A program made the translations under genes and the position numbers. Shown here in pieces: positions 54,028 to 63,241 of a DNA stretch of 64,000 nucleotides. Each line of letters opens with the position of its first letter. Positions within the stretch are counted from its first letter, which is position 1. The notes under the pieces are model-generated. The model searched no databases and was not told the DNA's origin. It saw only the letters and a list, made by a program, of their open reading frames with translations. This DNA is from Euzebya rosea. GTDB taxonomy: Bacteria; Actinomycetota; Nitriliruptoria; Euzebyales; Euzebyaceae. Location of the stretch: NCBI RefSeq assembly GCF_003073135.1, contig NZ_PGDQ01000015.1, positions 62,001 to 126,000 of the forward strand, in the 5' to 3' direction.

Positions 54028-55253
54028 TGCGACTCCGCCCGTCGCGCCGCCGGACCACCGTCCCGGCCAGCGCCCTGCATGTCGCCGACGTCGTCCGCGT
54101 CGCCACCGTCGGGCTGCGGTCCCGACGGATGCGCACGGCCCTGTCGGCGCTGGGCATCGCCATCGGCATCGCCGCCATGGTCGCCGTCCTCGGCATCTCC
54201 GAGTCCTCGCGGGCCGACCTGCTGTCGGAGCTCGACGACCTGGGCACCAACCTGCTGAGCGTGCAGGCCGGCATCGGGTTCGGCCTGGGCGCCGACGACG
54301 CCGTCCTGCCCGACACCGCCGACGCCATGCTCTCCCGCATCGGCCCGGTCGAGTCGGTGTCGTCGGTGACGTCGGTGACCGCCACGGTCCACCGCAACGA
54401 CCTCGTGCCCGAGGACCTGACCGGCGGCATCAGCGTGAAGGCCGCCGACACCGACCTGCTGGACACCCTCGTCGGCACCGTCGCCGACGGCGAGTGGCTC
54501 GACGCGGTCCGCAGCGACCTGCCGGTGACCGTCCTCGGTGCCGTCACCGCCCAGCGGCTGGGCATCGACGACGTCAGCGACGGCGTCCGCATCTGGCTGG
54601 GCGAGCAGTGGTTCACCGTCATCGGCATCCTCGACGAGCTGCCGCTGGCCCCCGACATCGACCGGTCCGCCATCGTCGGCACCGGCATCGCGGCGTCCCT
54701 GCTGGAGGCCGACATCACCCCCGAGGTCATCCACCTCCGGGTCGATCCCGAGCTGGTCGACGACGTCCAGGCGGTCATCCCCGCGACCACCAACCCCGAG
54801 AACCCCGACCAGGTGGAGGTGTCCCGGCCGAGCGACGCCATCGAGGCCCGGGCGGCCGCCAGCGACGCGTTCACCTCCCTCTTCCTCGGCCTCGGCGCCG
54901 TCGCGCTGCTCGTCGGTGGTGTGGGCATCGCCAACGTCATGGTCATCTCCGTCCTCGAACGGCGGTCCGAGATCGGCCTGCGCCGGGCGCTCGGCGCCAC
55001 CCGGCGGCACGTCACCATCCAGTTCCTCGGCGAGTCCCTGGTCCTGTCGGGCCTCGGGGGCCTCCTCGGCGTCGCCCTCGGCGTCGGGGTCACCATCGCC
55101 TACGGCACCTTCCGCAGCTGGCCCGTCGTGATCCCCAGCGTCGCCGTGGCCGCCGGCCTCGGTGCCGCCCTGTTCATCGGCGCGTTCGCCGGCCTGTACC
55201 CGGCGCTGCGCGCGTCCCGCCTGTCACCAACCGATGCCCTGAGGACCGTCTGA
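54027..55253 (+). CDS. MacB-type ABC transporter permease
   Basis: 408 residues, four membrane segments with a large outside domain between segments 1 and 2. LRSRRMRTALSALGIAIGIAAMVAV at the start is the MacB/FtsX signature. C-terminal GVGIANVMVISVLERRSEIGLRRALGATRRHV and the ending LYPALRASRLSPTDALRTV are equally typical. The outside domain (about 60-270) is the MacB_PCD core. Together with the ATPase and adaptors it forms a probable exporter or envelope mechanotransmission complex. Its substrate is unknown. A second adaptor gene follows after one base. Confidence 0.95.
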   Translation: MRLRPSRRRTTVPASALHVADVVRVATVGLRSRRMRTALSALGIAIGIAAMVAVLGISESSRADLLSELDDLGTNLLSVQAGIGFGLGADDAVLPDTADAMLSRIGPVESVSSVTSVTATVHRNDLVPEDLTGGISVKAADTDLLDTLVGTVADGEWLDAVRSDLPVTVLGAVTAQRLGIDDVSDGVRIWLGEQWFTVIGILDELPLAPDIDRSAIVGTGIAASLLEADITPEVIHLRVDPELVDDVQAVIPATTNPENPDQVEVSRPSDAIEARAAASDAFTSLFLGLGAVALLVGGVGIANVMVISVLERRSEIGLRRALGATRRHVTIQFLGESLVLSGLGGLLGVALGVGVTIAYGTFRSWPVVIPSVAVAAGLGAALFIGAFAGLYPALRASRLSPTDALRTV

Positions 55254-55254
55254 C

Positions 55255-56982
55255 ATGCCCACCATCGAACACGTCCCCTCGTCGACGTCCCGTCGCGTCG
55301 TCCGGGTGCTGGCCGTCCCCGTCGTCCTCGGCGTGGCCTGGGCGGCCCTCGGCACCAGCGCGGTCTCCGGGGCGGCCGAGACGACCGTCGGCGACGCTCC
55401 GGGCCCCGTGGCCGTCGCCGAGGCCGCCGAGCTCGTCGTCGACGCGACGCTGGACGGCACCGTCGAGCGTGCCGACGAACGCACGTTGACCGTCGGCGGT
55501 GGCGTCCTGGCCGTCCCGGTGTCGACCGACGACGGGGCCGTCGCCGCGGGCCAGGCCGCCGTTGCCGGACAGCGCGGGCAGAAGACGGCGCAGGACACCA
55601 CGGACGACCCAGCACCGGTGCCGGCCACCACGTCAACCGCCACTGAACCCGCCACCAACGAACCGGCCGCCACGGGGCCTGCCGACGCTCCGGCGGCCGC
55701 CGAACCCACGCCCACGCCGACGGTCGACCCGGCGCCGACGACCACCACGCCGCCGGTCGACCCATCGCCGACGGCCACGGCGGAGTCGGCGCAGACGGAG
55801 GAGCCCGCACCTCAGCCCACCCCGTCGGAGCAGGCCTGCGTGCCCGACACTTCGCCGTCAGCAGAACCGGAGGTCGATCCGACGCCGACCCCCGACCCGA
55901 CGCCGACCGCGGAACCCGAGTCACTGCCCACGGACACCGGCGACATCAACGACACCAATGACGTCGACTGCGAGGACGCGGACGCAACTGGCCGGCCCGA
56001 CGACTCGGCAGGTGACGCGCAGGACGGTGATGCCGGCGGCGGCGGCGACCGCACCGGTGGCCAGGCCGCGGGGACGTCCACCCCGCCCGGGGGCGGGACC
56101 GGTGGCACCGGCGGCGTCGTCGAGGCCGGCGCGGGCGTGGCCGCCGGCGGTGCGACGCTGACGTCGATCGCCGGGGTGGGCGAACGCCTGGACCTCGGCA
56201 GCGTGGCATGGACGCTGGACGCCGAACCCGTCGTCGTCCTGATCGGCGACGGGGTCTGGTACCGCGACCTCGACACCGACGCCGACGACGGCGACGACGT
56301 CGCGCTGCTGGAGGCCTCGCTGGTCGCGCTCGGCTACGGCGACGACGACCTGACCGTCGACGCCACCTACACCGCGGCCACCGCCAGCGCAGTCGAGGCC
56401 TGGGAGGCCGACCTCGGACGCACCGACCCCGACGGCGTTGTCACCACAGACGAGGTGTTCCTGCTCGACGCGCCGGCGACGATCCTGCGCCACGACGCCA
56501 TCGTCGGAGCCAGCCTGTCCTCGGGTGCCTCGGTGCTGAGCGTCGGCGGCCAGCAGCAGGTCGTCGTGGTCCCCGCCCCCGCCGACGAGGCACGGGACTG
56601 GGAGGTCGGCACCGCCGTCACGCTGCTGGTCGACGACCACGAGGTCGGCACCGGCGTGGTCTCGGCCCGCAGCAGCGCCGTGGAGGGCGGCACCGTCGAC
56701 GCGGTCGGCACCCGCACCCTGCACGTCACCACCGACCTGGACCTGTCGGACCGGCCCGACGGTTCGGCCATCACCGTCAGCCGGATCGCCGACGGTGCCG
56801 TCGCCGCGGTCACGGTCCCCGTGGCCGCGCTTGTCGCCGACCCATCCGGCACCCCCGCGGTCAGGGTCGTCGACGACACCGGCGACACCCTCGTGCCGGT
56901 CACCGTCGGCCTCTTGGCCGACGGCCGGGTCGAGATCACCGGCGGCATCGATGCCGGCGTGGAGGTCCGGTTGCCCGGCTGA
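55255..56982 (+). CDS. Second adaptor-like protein with peptidoglycan-binding-like domain and Pro/Thr/Glu-rich spacer
   Basis: 575 residues. A membrane segment or signal at about 14-38. A first lipoyl-like half at about 45-100 is followed by a Pro/Thr/Glu/Asp-rich spacer (about 105-275) of low complexity. A second adaptor portion has a PG_binding_1-like unit at about 340-400 (DGDDVALLEASLVALGYG ... AVEAWEADLG) and strands like those of the first adaptor (VSTD, VTVPVAALVADPSGTPAVRVV). It is a longer homologue of the protein at 52244. The spacer could span the wall. No stop overlap, just one base from the permease gene. Confidence 0.82.
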   Translation: MPTIEHVPSSTSRRVVRVLAVPVVLGVAWAALGTSAVSGAAETTVGDAPGPVAVAEAAELVVDATLDGTVERADERTLTVGGGVLAVPVSTDDGAVAAGQAAVAGQRGQKTAQDTTDDPAPVPATTSTATEPATNEPAATGPADAPAAAEPTPTPTVDPAPTTTTPPVDPSPTATAESAQTEEPAPQPTPSEQACVPDTSPSAEPEVDPTPTPDPTPTAEPESLPTDTGDINDTNDVDCEDADATGRPDDSAGDAQDGDAGGGGDRTGGQAAGTSTPPGGGTGGTGGVVEAGAGVAAGGATLTSIAGVGERLDLGSVAWTLDAEPVVVLIGDGVWYRDLDTDADDGDDVALLEASLVALGYGDDDLTVDATYTAATASAVEAWEADLGRTDPDGVVTTDEVFLLDAPATILRHDAIVGASLSSGASVLSVGGQQQVVVVPAPADEARDWEVGTAVTLLVDDHEVGTGVVSARSSAVEGGTVDAVGTRTLHVTTDLDLSDRPDGSAITVSRIADGAVAAVTVPVAALVADPSGTPAVRVVDDTGDTLVPVTVGLLADGRVEITGGIDAGVEVRLPG

Positions 56983-56996
56983 CCCGGTCCGCCGGC

Positions 56997-59171
56997 TCAG
57001 CCGCCCCCGTCGTCGGGGTCGTCGTCACCGTCGCGGCCGAGCAGGCCGCCGACGATGCCGCCGTTGGGACCCGGTGGGTCGTCCGCCGGCGGCGGTGGAG
57101 GCGGTGGTGGGGGCACGGTCGTCGGGGGAGGCGGTTCGGGCGCGGCCGACGGCTGGGGCACCGTGGGAACCGGCGCCGGCGCAGGTCGGGGTGGCTGGGG
57201 GTTGGTGACCAGCGACGAGGGGCCTCGCGGTGGCGTCGGGTTGTCCCCGTCGCGTTCGTCGCCCTCGCCCGGCTCGGGGAACTCGCGCGGTTCCACCCCC
57301 TCCAGCAGCACCGGGGCGAGGTCGGCCCAGATCGTGGCCGGCAGCTGCCCGCCGTAGCAGGCCGCCGAGCAGCCCGGCAGGTTCCGCAGGGGGATGTCGC
57401 CGTCGATGTGGCTGACCATCACCGACAGCGCCAGGTCGGGCGTGTAGCCGACGAACCACACCTGCGCGGAGTCCGACGTCGTCCCGGTCTTGCCGGCCTG
57501 GGGGATGCCGATGTCGGCACGCCGGCCCGTCCCGCCGTCGACGACGTCCTGCAGCGCAAGGTTGGCTCGGCGGGCCACGCCGGGCGCCACGGCCCGGTAG
57601 CAGCGTCCCAACGCGCCGGGATCGTCGGCGACGTCCCAGCCCTCCGCGCCCATACGGCGGGACCACTGCTCGACGTCGTCGGGGTCGGGCTGACGCGGAT
57701 CCGGCGGGAGCAGCGCCTCACCGTCCGGGCCCGTGACCTCCAGCACCAGCCGGGCAGGGCAGGCCACCCCGTCGTTGGCCAGCGTGCCGAAGGCGCTCGC
57801 CATGTCCAGCGCGGTCACCGACGAGGTGCCCAGCACCTGGGTCAGGTCGTTGTCGCGCAGCGTGGACCGGACCCCGAGCCGGGTCGCCATCTGCGTCATC
57901 GGACCCGACCCGACCGCCTCGGCCACCTGCGCGAACACGGTGTTGACCGAGCTGGCCGTCGCCTGCCGCAGCGAGCACCGGCCGCCGCAGCCACCGCCCC
58001 GCGGGCTCCAGTCGCCGATCGTGATCTGCCCGGGCGCGGCCCACGACGACTCCAGGGTGTAGCCCTGCTCCAGCGCGGCCGCCAGCGCGAAGACCTTGAA
58101 CGTCGACCCCGACGGGCGACCGTAGTCGGGGTTCAGCGCCAGGTCGACCTGGGAGACCTCGAACCCCCGTCCCGACCATGCCGCCAGGACGTCCCCGGTC
58201 GTCGGGTCCAGCGCGACCGCGGCCGGTTCGAACCCGACCTCCTCCGGCAGGTGGTCCACCATCTCCCGCTCCAGGGCCCACTGCTGGTCCAGCTCCACCG
58301 TGGCGGTGATCTGCAGGCCGCCCTTGTACAGCAGGTCCGGCCCGTAGGCGTCCAGCAGCTGGCGGCGGATCTCCTCCACCAGGTACGGCGCGGCCGGCGC
58401 GGAGTTGGTGGCGGGCACGATGCCGAGGGGTTGCAGCCGCGCGGCGTCGGCCGCCGCCTGCTCGACGAAGCCGTACCGCACCATCTCGTCGAGCACCCGG
58501 TTGCGTCGCTCGAGGGTGCCCTCGGGGTCGTCGATGGGGGAGTAGTCGGCCGGTCGCCCGAGCGTCTGGGCGATCGTGGCCGCCTGCGCCAGGTCCAGCT
58601 CGGCCGCCCCGATCCCGAAGTAGGTGACCGCGGCCGCTTCGGCGCCGTAGGCCCCCTCGCCGAAGTAGGCACGGTTCAGGTAGGCCTCGAGGATCTCCTC
58701 CTTCGACAGGTCCTTCTCCAGCTGCACCGCGAGCACCGCCTCGCGGATCTTGCGGCTGAACGTGCGCTCGGACCCGGTGAAGGCGTTCTTCACGTACTGC
58801 TGGGTGAGGGTCGAGGCACCCTCGCGGATCTCCCGCTCGGACACGTTCTGCCACACCGCACGCACGACGCCGAGCGGATCGACGCCCTGGTGGTCGTAGA
58901 AGCGATGGTCCTCCGTCGCCAGCACGGCGTCCTGCAGGAACGGCGAGATGGCCGCCAGCGGGACGTACTGGTGCTCGACCTCCGCGGCGAACCGGTACCA
59001 CGGGGTGCCGTCGCGGTCGAACAGCGACGACGGGCTGCCGAGCTCGCGGGCGGGCGGCAGGCGCCACTCGGTGTTCAGGGCGAGGTAGCCGGCCCCCACC
59101 AGCAGCAACGCCACGATCGCGATCGTCGTGGTCAGCGCGATCGCCAGACGCAACACGAACCGTCGGATCAC
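56997..59171 (-). CDS. Class A penicillin-binding protein (transglycosylase/transpeptidase)
   Basis: Bifunctional peptidoglycan synthase, 724 residues, membrane-anchored. One membrane helix (about 8-30). GT51 domain: ATEDHRFYDHQGVD, EGASTLTQQYVKN and LNRAYFGEGAYG. Transpeptidase domain: SGSTFKVF (SxxK Ser), SSVN (SxN) and KTGTT (KTG) in order. A C-terminal Pro/Gly/Asp-rich tail follows (about 640-724). Both activities look intact. GTG is chosen at 59171: a TACACT box ends eight bases upstream, and the longer in-frame reading adds unconvincing residues. The divergent GNAT gene shares the promoter region. Confidence 0.93.
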   Translation of the reverse strand: MIRRFVLRLAIALTTTIAIVALLLVGAGYLALNTEWRLPPARELGSPSSLFDRDGTPWYRFAAEVEHQYVPLAAISPFLQDAVLATEDHRFYDHQGVDPLGVVRAVWQNVSEREIREGASTLTQQYVKNAFTGSERTFSRKIREAVLAVQLEKDLSKEEILEAYLNRAYFGEGAYGAEAAAVTYFGIGAAELDLAQAATIAQTLGRPADYSPIDDPEGTLERRNRVLDEMVRYGFVEQAAADAARLQPLGIVPATNSAPAAPYLVEEIRRQLLDAYGPDLLYKGGLQITATVELDQQWALEREMVDHLPEEVGFEPAAVALDPTTGDVLAAWSGRGFEVSQVDLALNPDYGRPSGSTFKVFALAAALEQGYTLESSWAAPGQITIGDWSPRGGGCGGRCSLRQATASSVNTVFAQVAEAVGSGPMTQMATRLGVRSTLRDNDLTQVLGTSSVTALDMASAFGTLANDGVACPARLVLEVTGPDGEALLPPDPRQPDPDDVEQWSRRMGAEGWDVADDPGALGRCYRAVAPGVARRANLALQDVVDGGTGRRADIGIPQAGKTGTTSDSAQVWFVGYTPDLALSVMVSHIDGDIPLRNLPGCSAACYGGQLPATIWADLAPVLLEGVEPREFPEPGEGDERDGDNPTPPRGPSSLVTNPQPPRPAPAPVPTVPQPSAAPEPPPPTTVPPPPPPPPPADDPPGPNGGIVGGLLGRDGDDDPDDGGG

Positions 59172-59179
59172 CGCCGTCG

Positions 59180-59185
59180 AGTGTA
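59180..59185 (-). promoter_or_regulatory. -10 box TACACT of the penicillin-binding protein gene
   Basis: Minus strand TACACT ends eight bases before the GTG at 59171, without a ribosome-binding site. Used here to decide the start. Confidence 0.5.
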
Positions 59186-59260
59186 TGACTAGTCCGGATC
59201 GTCTCCGACCGGACGGTTGGCCGCTGTCCGGACGTGGGCACGTTAGGTGCTTGCTACAGC

Positions 59261-59266
59261 TACCGT
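59261..59266 (+). promoter_or_regulatory. -10 box TACCGT of the GNAT gene
   Basis: TACCGT ends eight bases before the ATG at 59275. The gap TTCTCCTG contains no Shine-Dalgarno, so the transcript is probably leaderless. The divergent PBP promoter lies 76 bases away. Confidence 0.5.
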
Positions 59267-59274
59267 TTCTCCTG

Positions 59275-60207
59275 ATGAACGACCTTCGCCGTTCCGACAG
59301 ATCCCCTTCCCACCCCGACGAGGACCCTCGTTCGGTCGACGAGGTGCGCCTGCGCGACGGGTCCCGCATGTGGGTCCGTCCCATCCGCCCGACCGACCGC
59401 AGGCGGATCGAGGAGGGGCTGCAGCTGCTGTCGCCCCGGTCGCGCTACCTGCGGTTCCACAGCGCGGTCCAGCGGCTGTCGTCCTCGCAGCTGGACTACC
59501 TGACGCAGGTCGACCACCACGACCACGAGGCGCTGATCGCGCTGGACCCCGACATCGAGGGGGCGCCGGGGATCGGCGTGGCGCGCTACATCCGCCTGGC
59601 CGACGACCCGACGATCGCCGAGGCGGCCGTCACCGTGCTCGACGACTACCAGGGCCGGGGGATCGGCACGACCCTGCTGGGCAAGCTCGAGCCGCTCGCG
59701 TGGGAGCGCGGCATCCGGACGTTCCGCAACTACGTGCTGGCGGAGAACAAGGCCATGCTGGAGATCTTCGCCCAGCTCGACGGCACGTTCGTGCGCGAGG
59801 AGGCCGGCGTCTATCGCGTCGACGTGCCCATCCCCGAACCCGACGCCGAGCAGCCCGACACCCCGGCCGGGAAGTGGATCGCCAGCGTGGCCGCATCCCA
59901 GCCGGCCGACATGCATGCGTGGGCGTACCCGTTCGGCTGGCTCGTCGAGCGTGCCGACGATGCGGTCCGCCAGCCCCTGCGGATGATCCGCCGGCTGGTG
60001 GAGGAGGGCGCTGAACGTGTCGACGGGGTCCTCAAGGACCGGGCGCTGAAGGACCGGACGCTGAGGAACCGGACGTCCGACGAGGACGCGGTCGCAGCCA
60101 CCGCCGAACCCGAGGACCAGCATCGCCGGACCGATGATCGGTCCGGCGACGCGTCGACTCCCCGTGACACGGGGGACGAGGACGGGGTCAGAACTCCGTC
60201 AGCGTGA
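59275..60207 (+). CDS. GNAT-family N-acetyltransferase with C-terminal extension
   Basis: 310 residues, cytoplasmic. N-terminal GNAT domain (about 20-190): LRDGSRMWVRPIRPTDRRRI, AVTVLDDYQGRGIGTTLLGKL with the acetyl-CoA pyrophosphate loop QGRGIG, and ENKAMLEIF. This matches the acetyltransferase unit seen in Pat-type lysine acetyltransferases, but there is no cyclic-nucleotide or CoA-ligase-like domain. The rest (about 190-310) is charged and ends acidic. Protein or small-molecule acetylation is possible. The last 20 bases overlap the convergent PPC gene. Confidence 0.85.
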   Translation: MNDLRRSDRSPSHPDEDPRSVDEVRLRDGSRMWVRPIRPTDRRRIEEGLQLLSPRSRYLRFHSAVQRLSSSQLDYLTQVDHHDHEALIALDPDIEGAPGIGVARYIRLADDPTIAEAAVTVLDDYQGRGIGTTLLGKLEPLAWERGIRTFRNYVLAENKAMLEIFAQLDGTFVREEAGVYRVDVPIPEPDAEQPDTPAGKWIASVAASQPADMHAWAYPFGWLVERADDAVRQPLRMIRRLVEEGAERVDGVLKDRALKDRTLRNRTSDEDAVAATAEPEDQHRRTDDRSGDASTPRDTGDEDGVRTPSA

Positions 60208-61381
60208 TCTCGTAGGGCCCGTAGCCGCTGGCGAACGCCGTGGCGACAACCGTGTAGGTCCCCGGCTGGTCGATGGTGTACTCCAGCCGGGCGTTGAGCC
60301 CCTCGCCGCCGTCGTCGTCCTGGGCGACCTCGGTGCCGTCCGGGCCGATCAGGCGCAGCAGGGGGTCGGTGCGCTCGTTGGTGCCGACCATGTCGATGCG
60401 GATGCGCTGGCCGACGACGCCCTCGTACTCGTAGGAGATCTCCGGCACGGCCTCCGACAGCTCGTCGGTGTCGGTCAGCACCGACGGGAAGGTCAGCGTG
60501 ATCTCGAACGGGCCGGTCGTGCCGGCGAAGGAGGTGGCCTCGATCCGGTACTGCCCGTCGGCCGGCAGCGTCGTGGAGATCCGGGAGTTGCGGCTCTCGG
60601 AGAAGTCGAAGTCGTCGTTCTCCTCGACGAGCGCTCCCGACGGGTCGTAGAGGCGCAGCACGGGGTCGAGGCTGTCGGCCAGGGCGATCATGGAGATCTC
60701 CACGGCCGCGCCAGAGGTGGCGTCGAAGAAGAAGTCGACCGACGGGGCGGCGCTGGTGATCTCACCGTTGGCGCTCTCGCCCATTGACATGTCGTCGGAT
60801 CCGCCCGGCGGGGCAGCCGGTGCGGTCGTGGCCTCGGTGGCCTCGGGGATCGACGGCGCGGGGGGTGGGGTCGGTGCGGGCGGCGCCGGCGGCACCTCCT
60901 CCGACGTGGCCTCCGTGGCCGGATCGGTCGCCGCCTCCTCCGTGGTGGCCGCCTCGGTCGCCTCGGTGGCGTCCTCGGTCGAGGCCTCGGTCGTGGCCAC
61001 GGCCACGGGTTCGTCGTCGTCTCCGCTGAGCAGGAAGAACGCGCCGACGCCGCCACCGATGATCACCAGCGCGGCGATGATGCCGAAGATGATGGGGGCG
61101 TTGCTCTTCTTGGGGGGCTGGAAGTCACCGCCGCCGAAGCCGGGAGGGCCACCGAAGCCGGGAGGTCCACCCGGAGGGGGACCGCCGAAGCCCTGCGGGG
61201 GCTGCCCACCGGGCGGCTGCTGGCCCCCCGGGGGCTGGCCGCCGAATCCCTGACCGCCGAAGCCGGGCGGGGGCCCGCCGAAGCCGGGTGGTTGCCCGCC
61301 GGGTGGCGGTGGCTGGCCTGCGGGGTCGTACCCCCCTTGCGGGGGCTGCTGCCCGAACGGTGGCGGTGGCTGGTTCGACAC
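60188..61381 (-). CDS. Membrane protein with Pro/Gly-rich N terminus and two PPC-like domains
   Basis: 397 residues. The first 95 are a Pro/Gly/Gln-rich low-complexity tract of PPGG, GFGG and QPPG units, likely cytoplasmic. One membrane helix (about 105-127) leads to an acidic Thr/Glu/Ala-rich spacer (130-190). Two PPC-type beta-sandwich domains follow (about 200-295 and 300-397), shown by VEISMIALADSLDPVLRLYDPSG and IDMVGTNERTDPLLRLIGPDG and their paired YRIEATSFAG/YTVVATAFASG strands. PPC domains usually ride on secreted proteases; here there is no protease. GTG start with GAGAGG upstream. Confidence 0.8.
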   Translation of the reverse strand: MSNQPPPPFGQQPPQGGYDPAGQPPPPGGQPPGFGGPPPGFGGQGFGGQPPGGQQPPGGQPPQGFGGPPPGGPPGFGGPPGFGGGDFQPPKKSNAPIIFGIIAALVIIGGGVGAFFLLSGDDDEPVAVATTEASTEDATEATEAATTEEAATDPATEATSEEVPPAPPAPTPPPAPSIPEATEATTAPAAPPGGSDDMSMGESANGEITSAAPSVDFFFDATSGAAVEISMIALADSLDPVLRLYDPSGALVEENDDFDFSESRNSRISTTLPADGQYRIEATSFAGTTGPFEITLTFPSVLTDTDELSEAVPEISYEYEGVVGQRIRIDMVGTNERTDPLLRLIGPDGTEVAQDDDGGEGLNARLEYTIDQPGTYTVVATAFASGYGPYEITLTEF

Positions 61382-61507
61382 GTGATACCTCTCTGTCCCT
61401 CTGGGCGGGTGCGCCCAGTGCGCAACCTGCCGCGTATGGACCGCCAGTGCAAGGTGGCGTCACGGCCGCAAGGGATTCAGAAGGATTGCGCTGAGGACCC
61501 GGCCGCG

Positions 61508-63124
61508 TCAGGTCCGCGGTGCCGCGATGACCCCCGGGACGCCGGCCCCGACCGGGTCGTCGACATGGGCCAGCTCCGCCAGGTCCCGGCCCGCGCAGGC
61601 CTGCTCGAACCGCGCCAGATGGGTCTTGACGCGCTCGACCGCGTACTGGGGGGACTGCTCCCGGGCGATCATGAACGGCCAGTCCGACGCCTGGAGCATC
61701 ACCAGCTGTCGCCACGCCGCGTCGCGCGACGGACCCGCGGGAAGGGTCAGGAACCGTGCCTCGGCATCGCGGATGGCCGACCAGATCCAGCGGGTCTCGT
61801 CGGTCACCCATGCCGCATGGCCCTTGCCCCAGCCCCACGAGGACTCCGGCAGCGCCAGCCGGGTCGTCGGCGGCTGGTCGTCGAGGCGGCGCCGCAGCGT
61901 CGTCGGCTGCACGTTGGGGGCCGCGGCCAGTCCGCGCAGCACCGCCTCCAGCCACTGCGGGCCCTCGTACCACCAGTGGCCGAACAGCTCGGTGTCGTAG
62001 GCCGCGACCACGGTGGCGCCGTCGGGTCGTGGGTCGAGGTGGCGGCGGACCAGCGCGACGAAGTCCTCGGCGTGGGCACGAACCCGCTCGGCGGCGACCT
62101 CGGGCCGGTACGGCTGCTTGGACAGCGACGTGGTGTCGGTGACCCGCCAGGACTTGAAGCCGCCCTCGAGGTCGATCATGTGGAAGTCGCGGTACCACTC
62201 GTCGGCCGGGTACCCACCATGGGGGTTCCACACCGCGTAGGAGACCGCCAGGTTGCGGCCGAACGCGGCGACGTCGGAGTCGCCGATCCAGACCGGTCCG
62301 TCCAGCACGTCGAGGGGGTCGCCGACGGGGTGCATGACCCCGGCGAGGGTCGACCAGTCCCGCTGCGGCGCACCGGCGGCCCGGGCCAGGGTCGGGCCGT
62401 CGAGGACGAGGTGGTCCACGCCGGCCTCGGCCCAGAACGCCTCCAGACCCGGCAGGTCGGCCTCGGAGGGACGAAGGATCGGGGTGCCGTCGGGCATGAC
62501 GTGCTGCGGTGGTGCCGTCGGGTCGCCCACCCGGCCGGCGGGCCGGTAGCCGCACTCGGGGGTCCACACGCCGGTCGGGCGGTGGCCGAACAGCCGCTCG
62601 CCCGTCGCCAGCCCGTCGGCGATCTGGCCACGGATCAGGTCGGGGGAGTCCATCAACGGCAGGTAGGGGTGGGTGGCCGGCCCGCCGAGCAGCTCGATCA
62701 CGCCGGCGTCGGCGAGGCGGGCCAGGGGGGCGACCAACCCCTCGGCCAGCAACCCGTCCTCGAGCTGCTCCAGCAGGCGGGACTGGCGGGCCCAGTGATG
62801 GGTCCACACCGCCCCGAGGGCGGCCTTGTCGTGGACCGGTGCGGCGGACCGGGTCCACTGCAGGTCCAGCAGTCGACGGCCGAGCCAGCCGTGGAACTCG
62901 CCCAGCAGGTACGGGTCGGCCATCTGCTCGGCCAGCACCGGGGTGATGCCGAGCGTCAGCAGGTCACGGTGCCCGTCGGCCGCCAGCCGCTCCAGCACGT
63001 CGATCAGCGGCAGGTAGGACTCCGACCACGACTGGAACAGCCACTCCTCGCCCACCGGGAAGGTGCCGTTGCGTCGGAACCAGGGCAGGTGGCTGTGCAG
63101 CACGAACGCCACGGACCGGCTCAT
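61508..63124 (-). CDS. GH57 1,4-alpha-glucan branching enzyme
   Basis: Adds alpha-1,6 branches in glycogen-like glucans, cytoplasmic. 538 residues, near the usual 520-560. VLHSHLPWFR at the start is the first GH57 region. GVWTPECGYRPAG carries the nucleophile Glu, and AAYDTELFGHWWYEGPQWL carries the Asp and the aromatic cluster. GFKSWR and GWGKGHAAWVT are additional branching-enzyme marks. Functions of related proteins include glycogen or methylglucose lipopolysaccharide synthesis. The ATG gives MSRSVAFVLHS, so the barrel starts at once. No GH13 branching enzyme gene is near. Confidence 0.9.
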   Translation of the reverse strand: MSRSVAFVLHSHLPWFRRNGTFPVGEEWLFQSWSESYLPLIDVLERLAADGHRDLLTLGITPVLAEQMADPYLLGEFHGWLGRRLLDLQWTRSAAPVHDKAALGAVWTHHWARQSRLLEQLEDGLLAEGLVAPLARLADAGVIELLGGPATHPYLPLMDSPDLIRGQIADGLATGERLFGHRPTGVWTPECGYRPAGRVGDPTAPPQHVMPDGTPILRPSEADLPGLEAFWAEAGVDHLVLDGPTLARAAGAPQRDWSTLAGVMHPVGDPLDVLDGPVWIGDSDVAAFGRNLAVSYAVWNPHGGYPADEWYRDFHMIDLEGGFKSWRVTDTTSLSKQPYRPEVAAERVRAHAEDFVALVRRHLDPRPDGATVVAAYDTELFGHWWYEGPQWLEAVLRGLAAAPNVQPTTLRRRLDDQPPTTRLALPESSWGWGKGHAAWVTDETRWIWSAIRDAEARFLTLPAGPSRDAAWRQLVMLQASDWPFMIAREQSPQYAVERVKTHLARFEQACAGRDLAELAHVDDPVGAGVPGVIAAPRT

Positions 63125-63241
63125 CGGCGAGGACGTCCGCGGTCGACGGGCGCGCGATCGATCGGCCCGTGGGGGAGGCGGCGCGGGGAAGGCATGGACA
63201 TCGGAGGGTAACCCGGACGACCCTCGGGCCCGATTCCGGGT

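Noticed and set aside
56208-59192. Long plus-strand open frame (about 994 codons) opposite the penicillin-binding protein
   Set aside because: It is antisense to a gene with complete GT51 and transpeptidase motifs; the translation is His/Arg/Gly-rich and has no domain.
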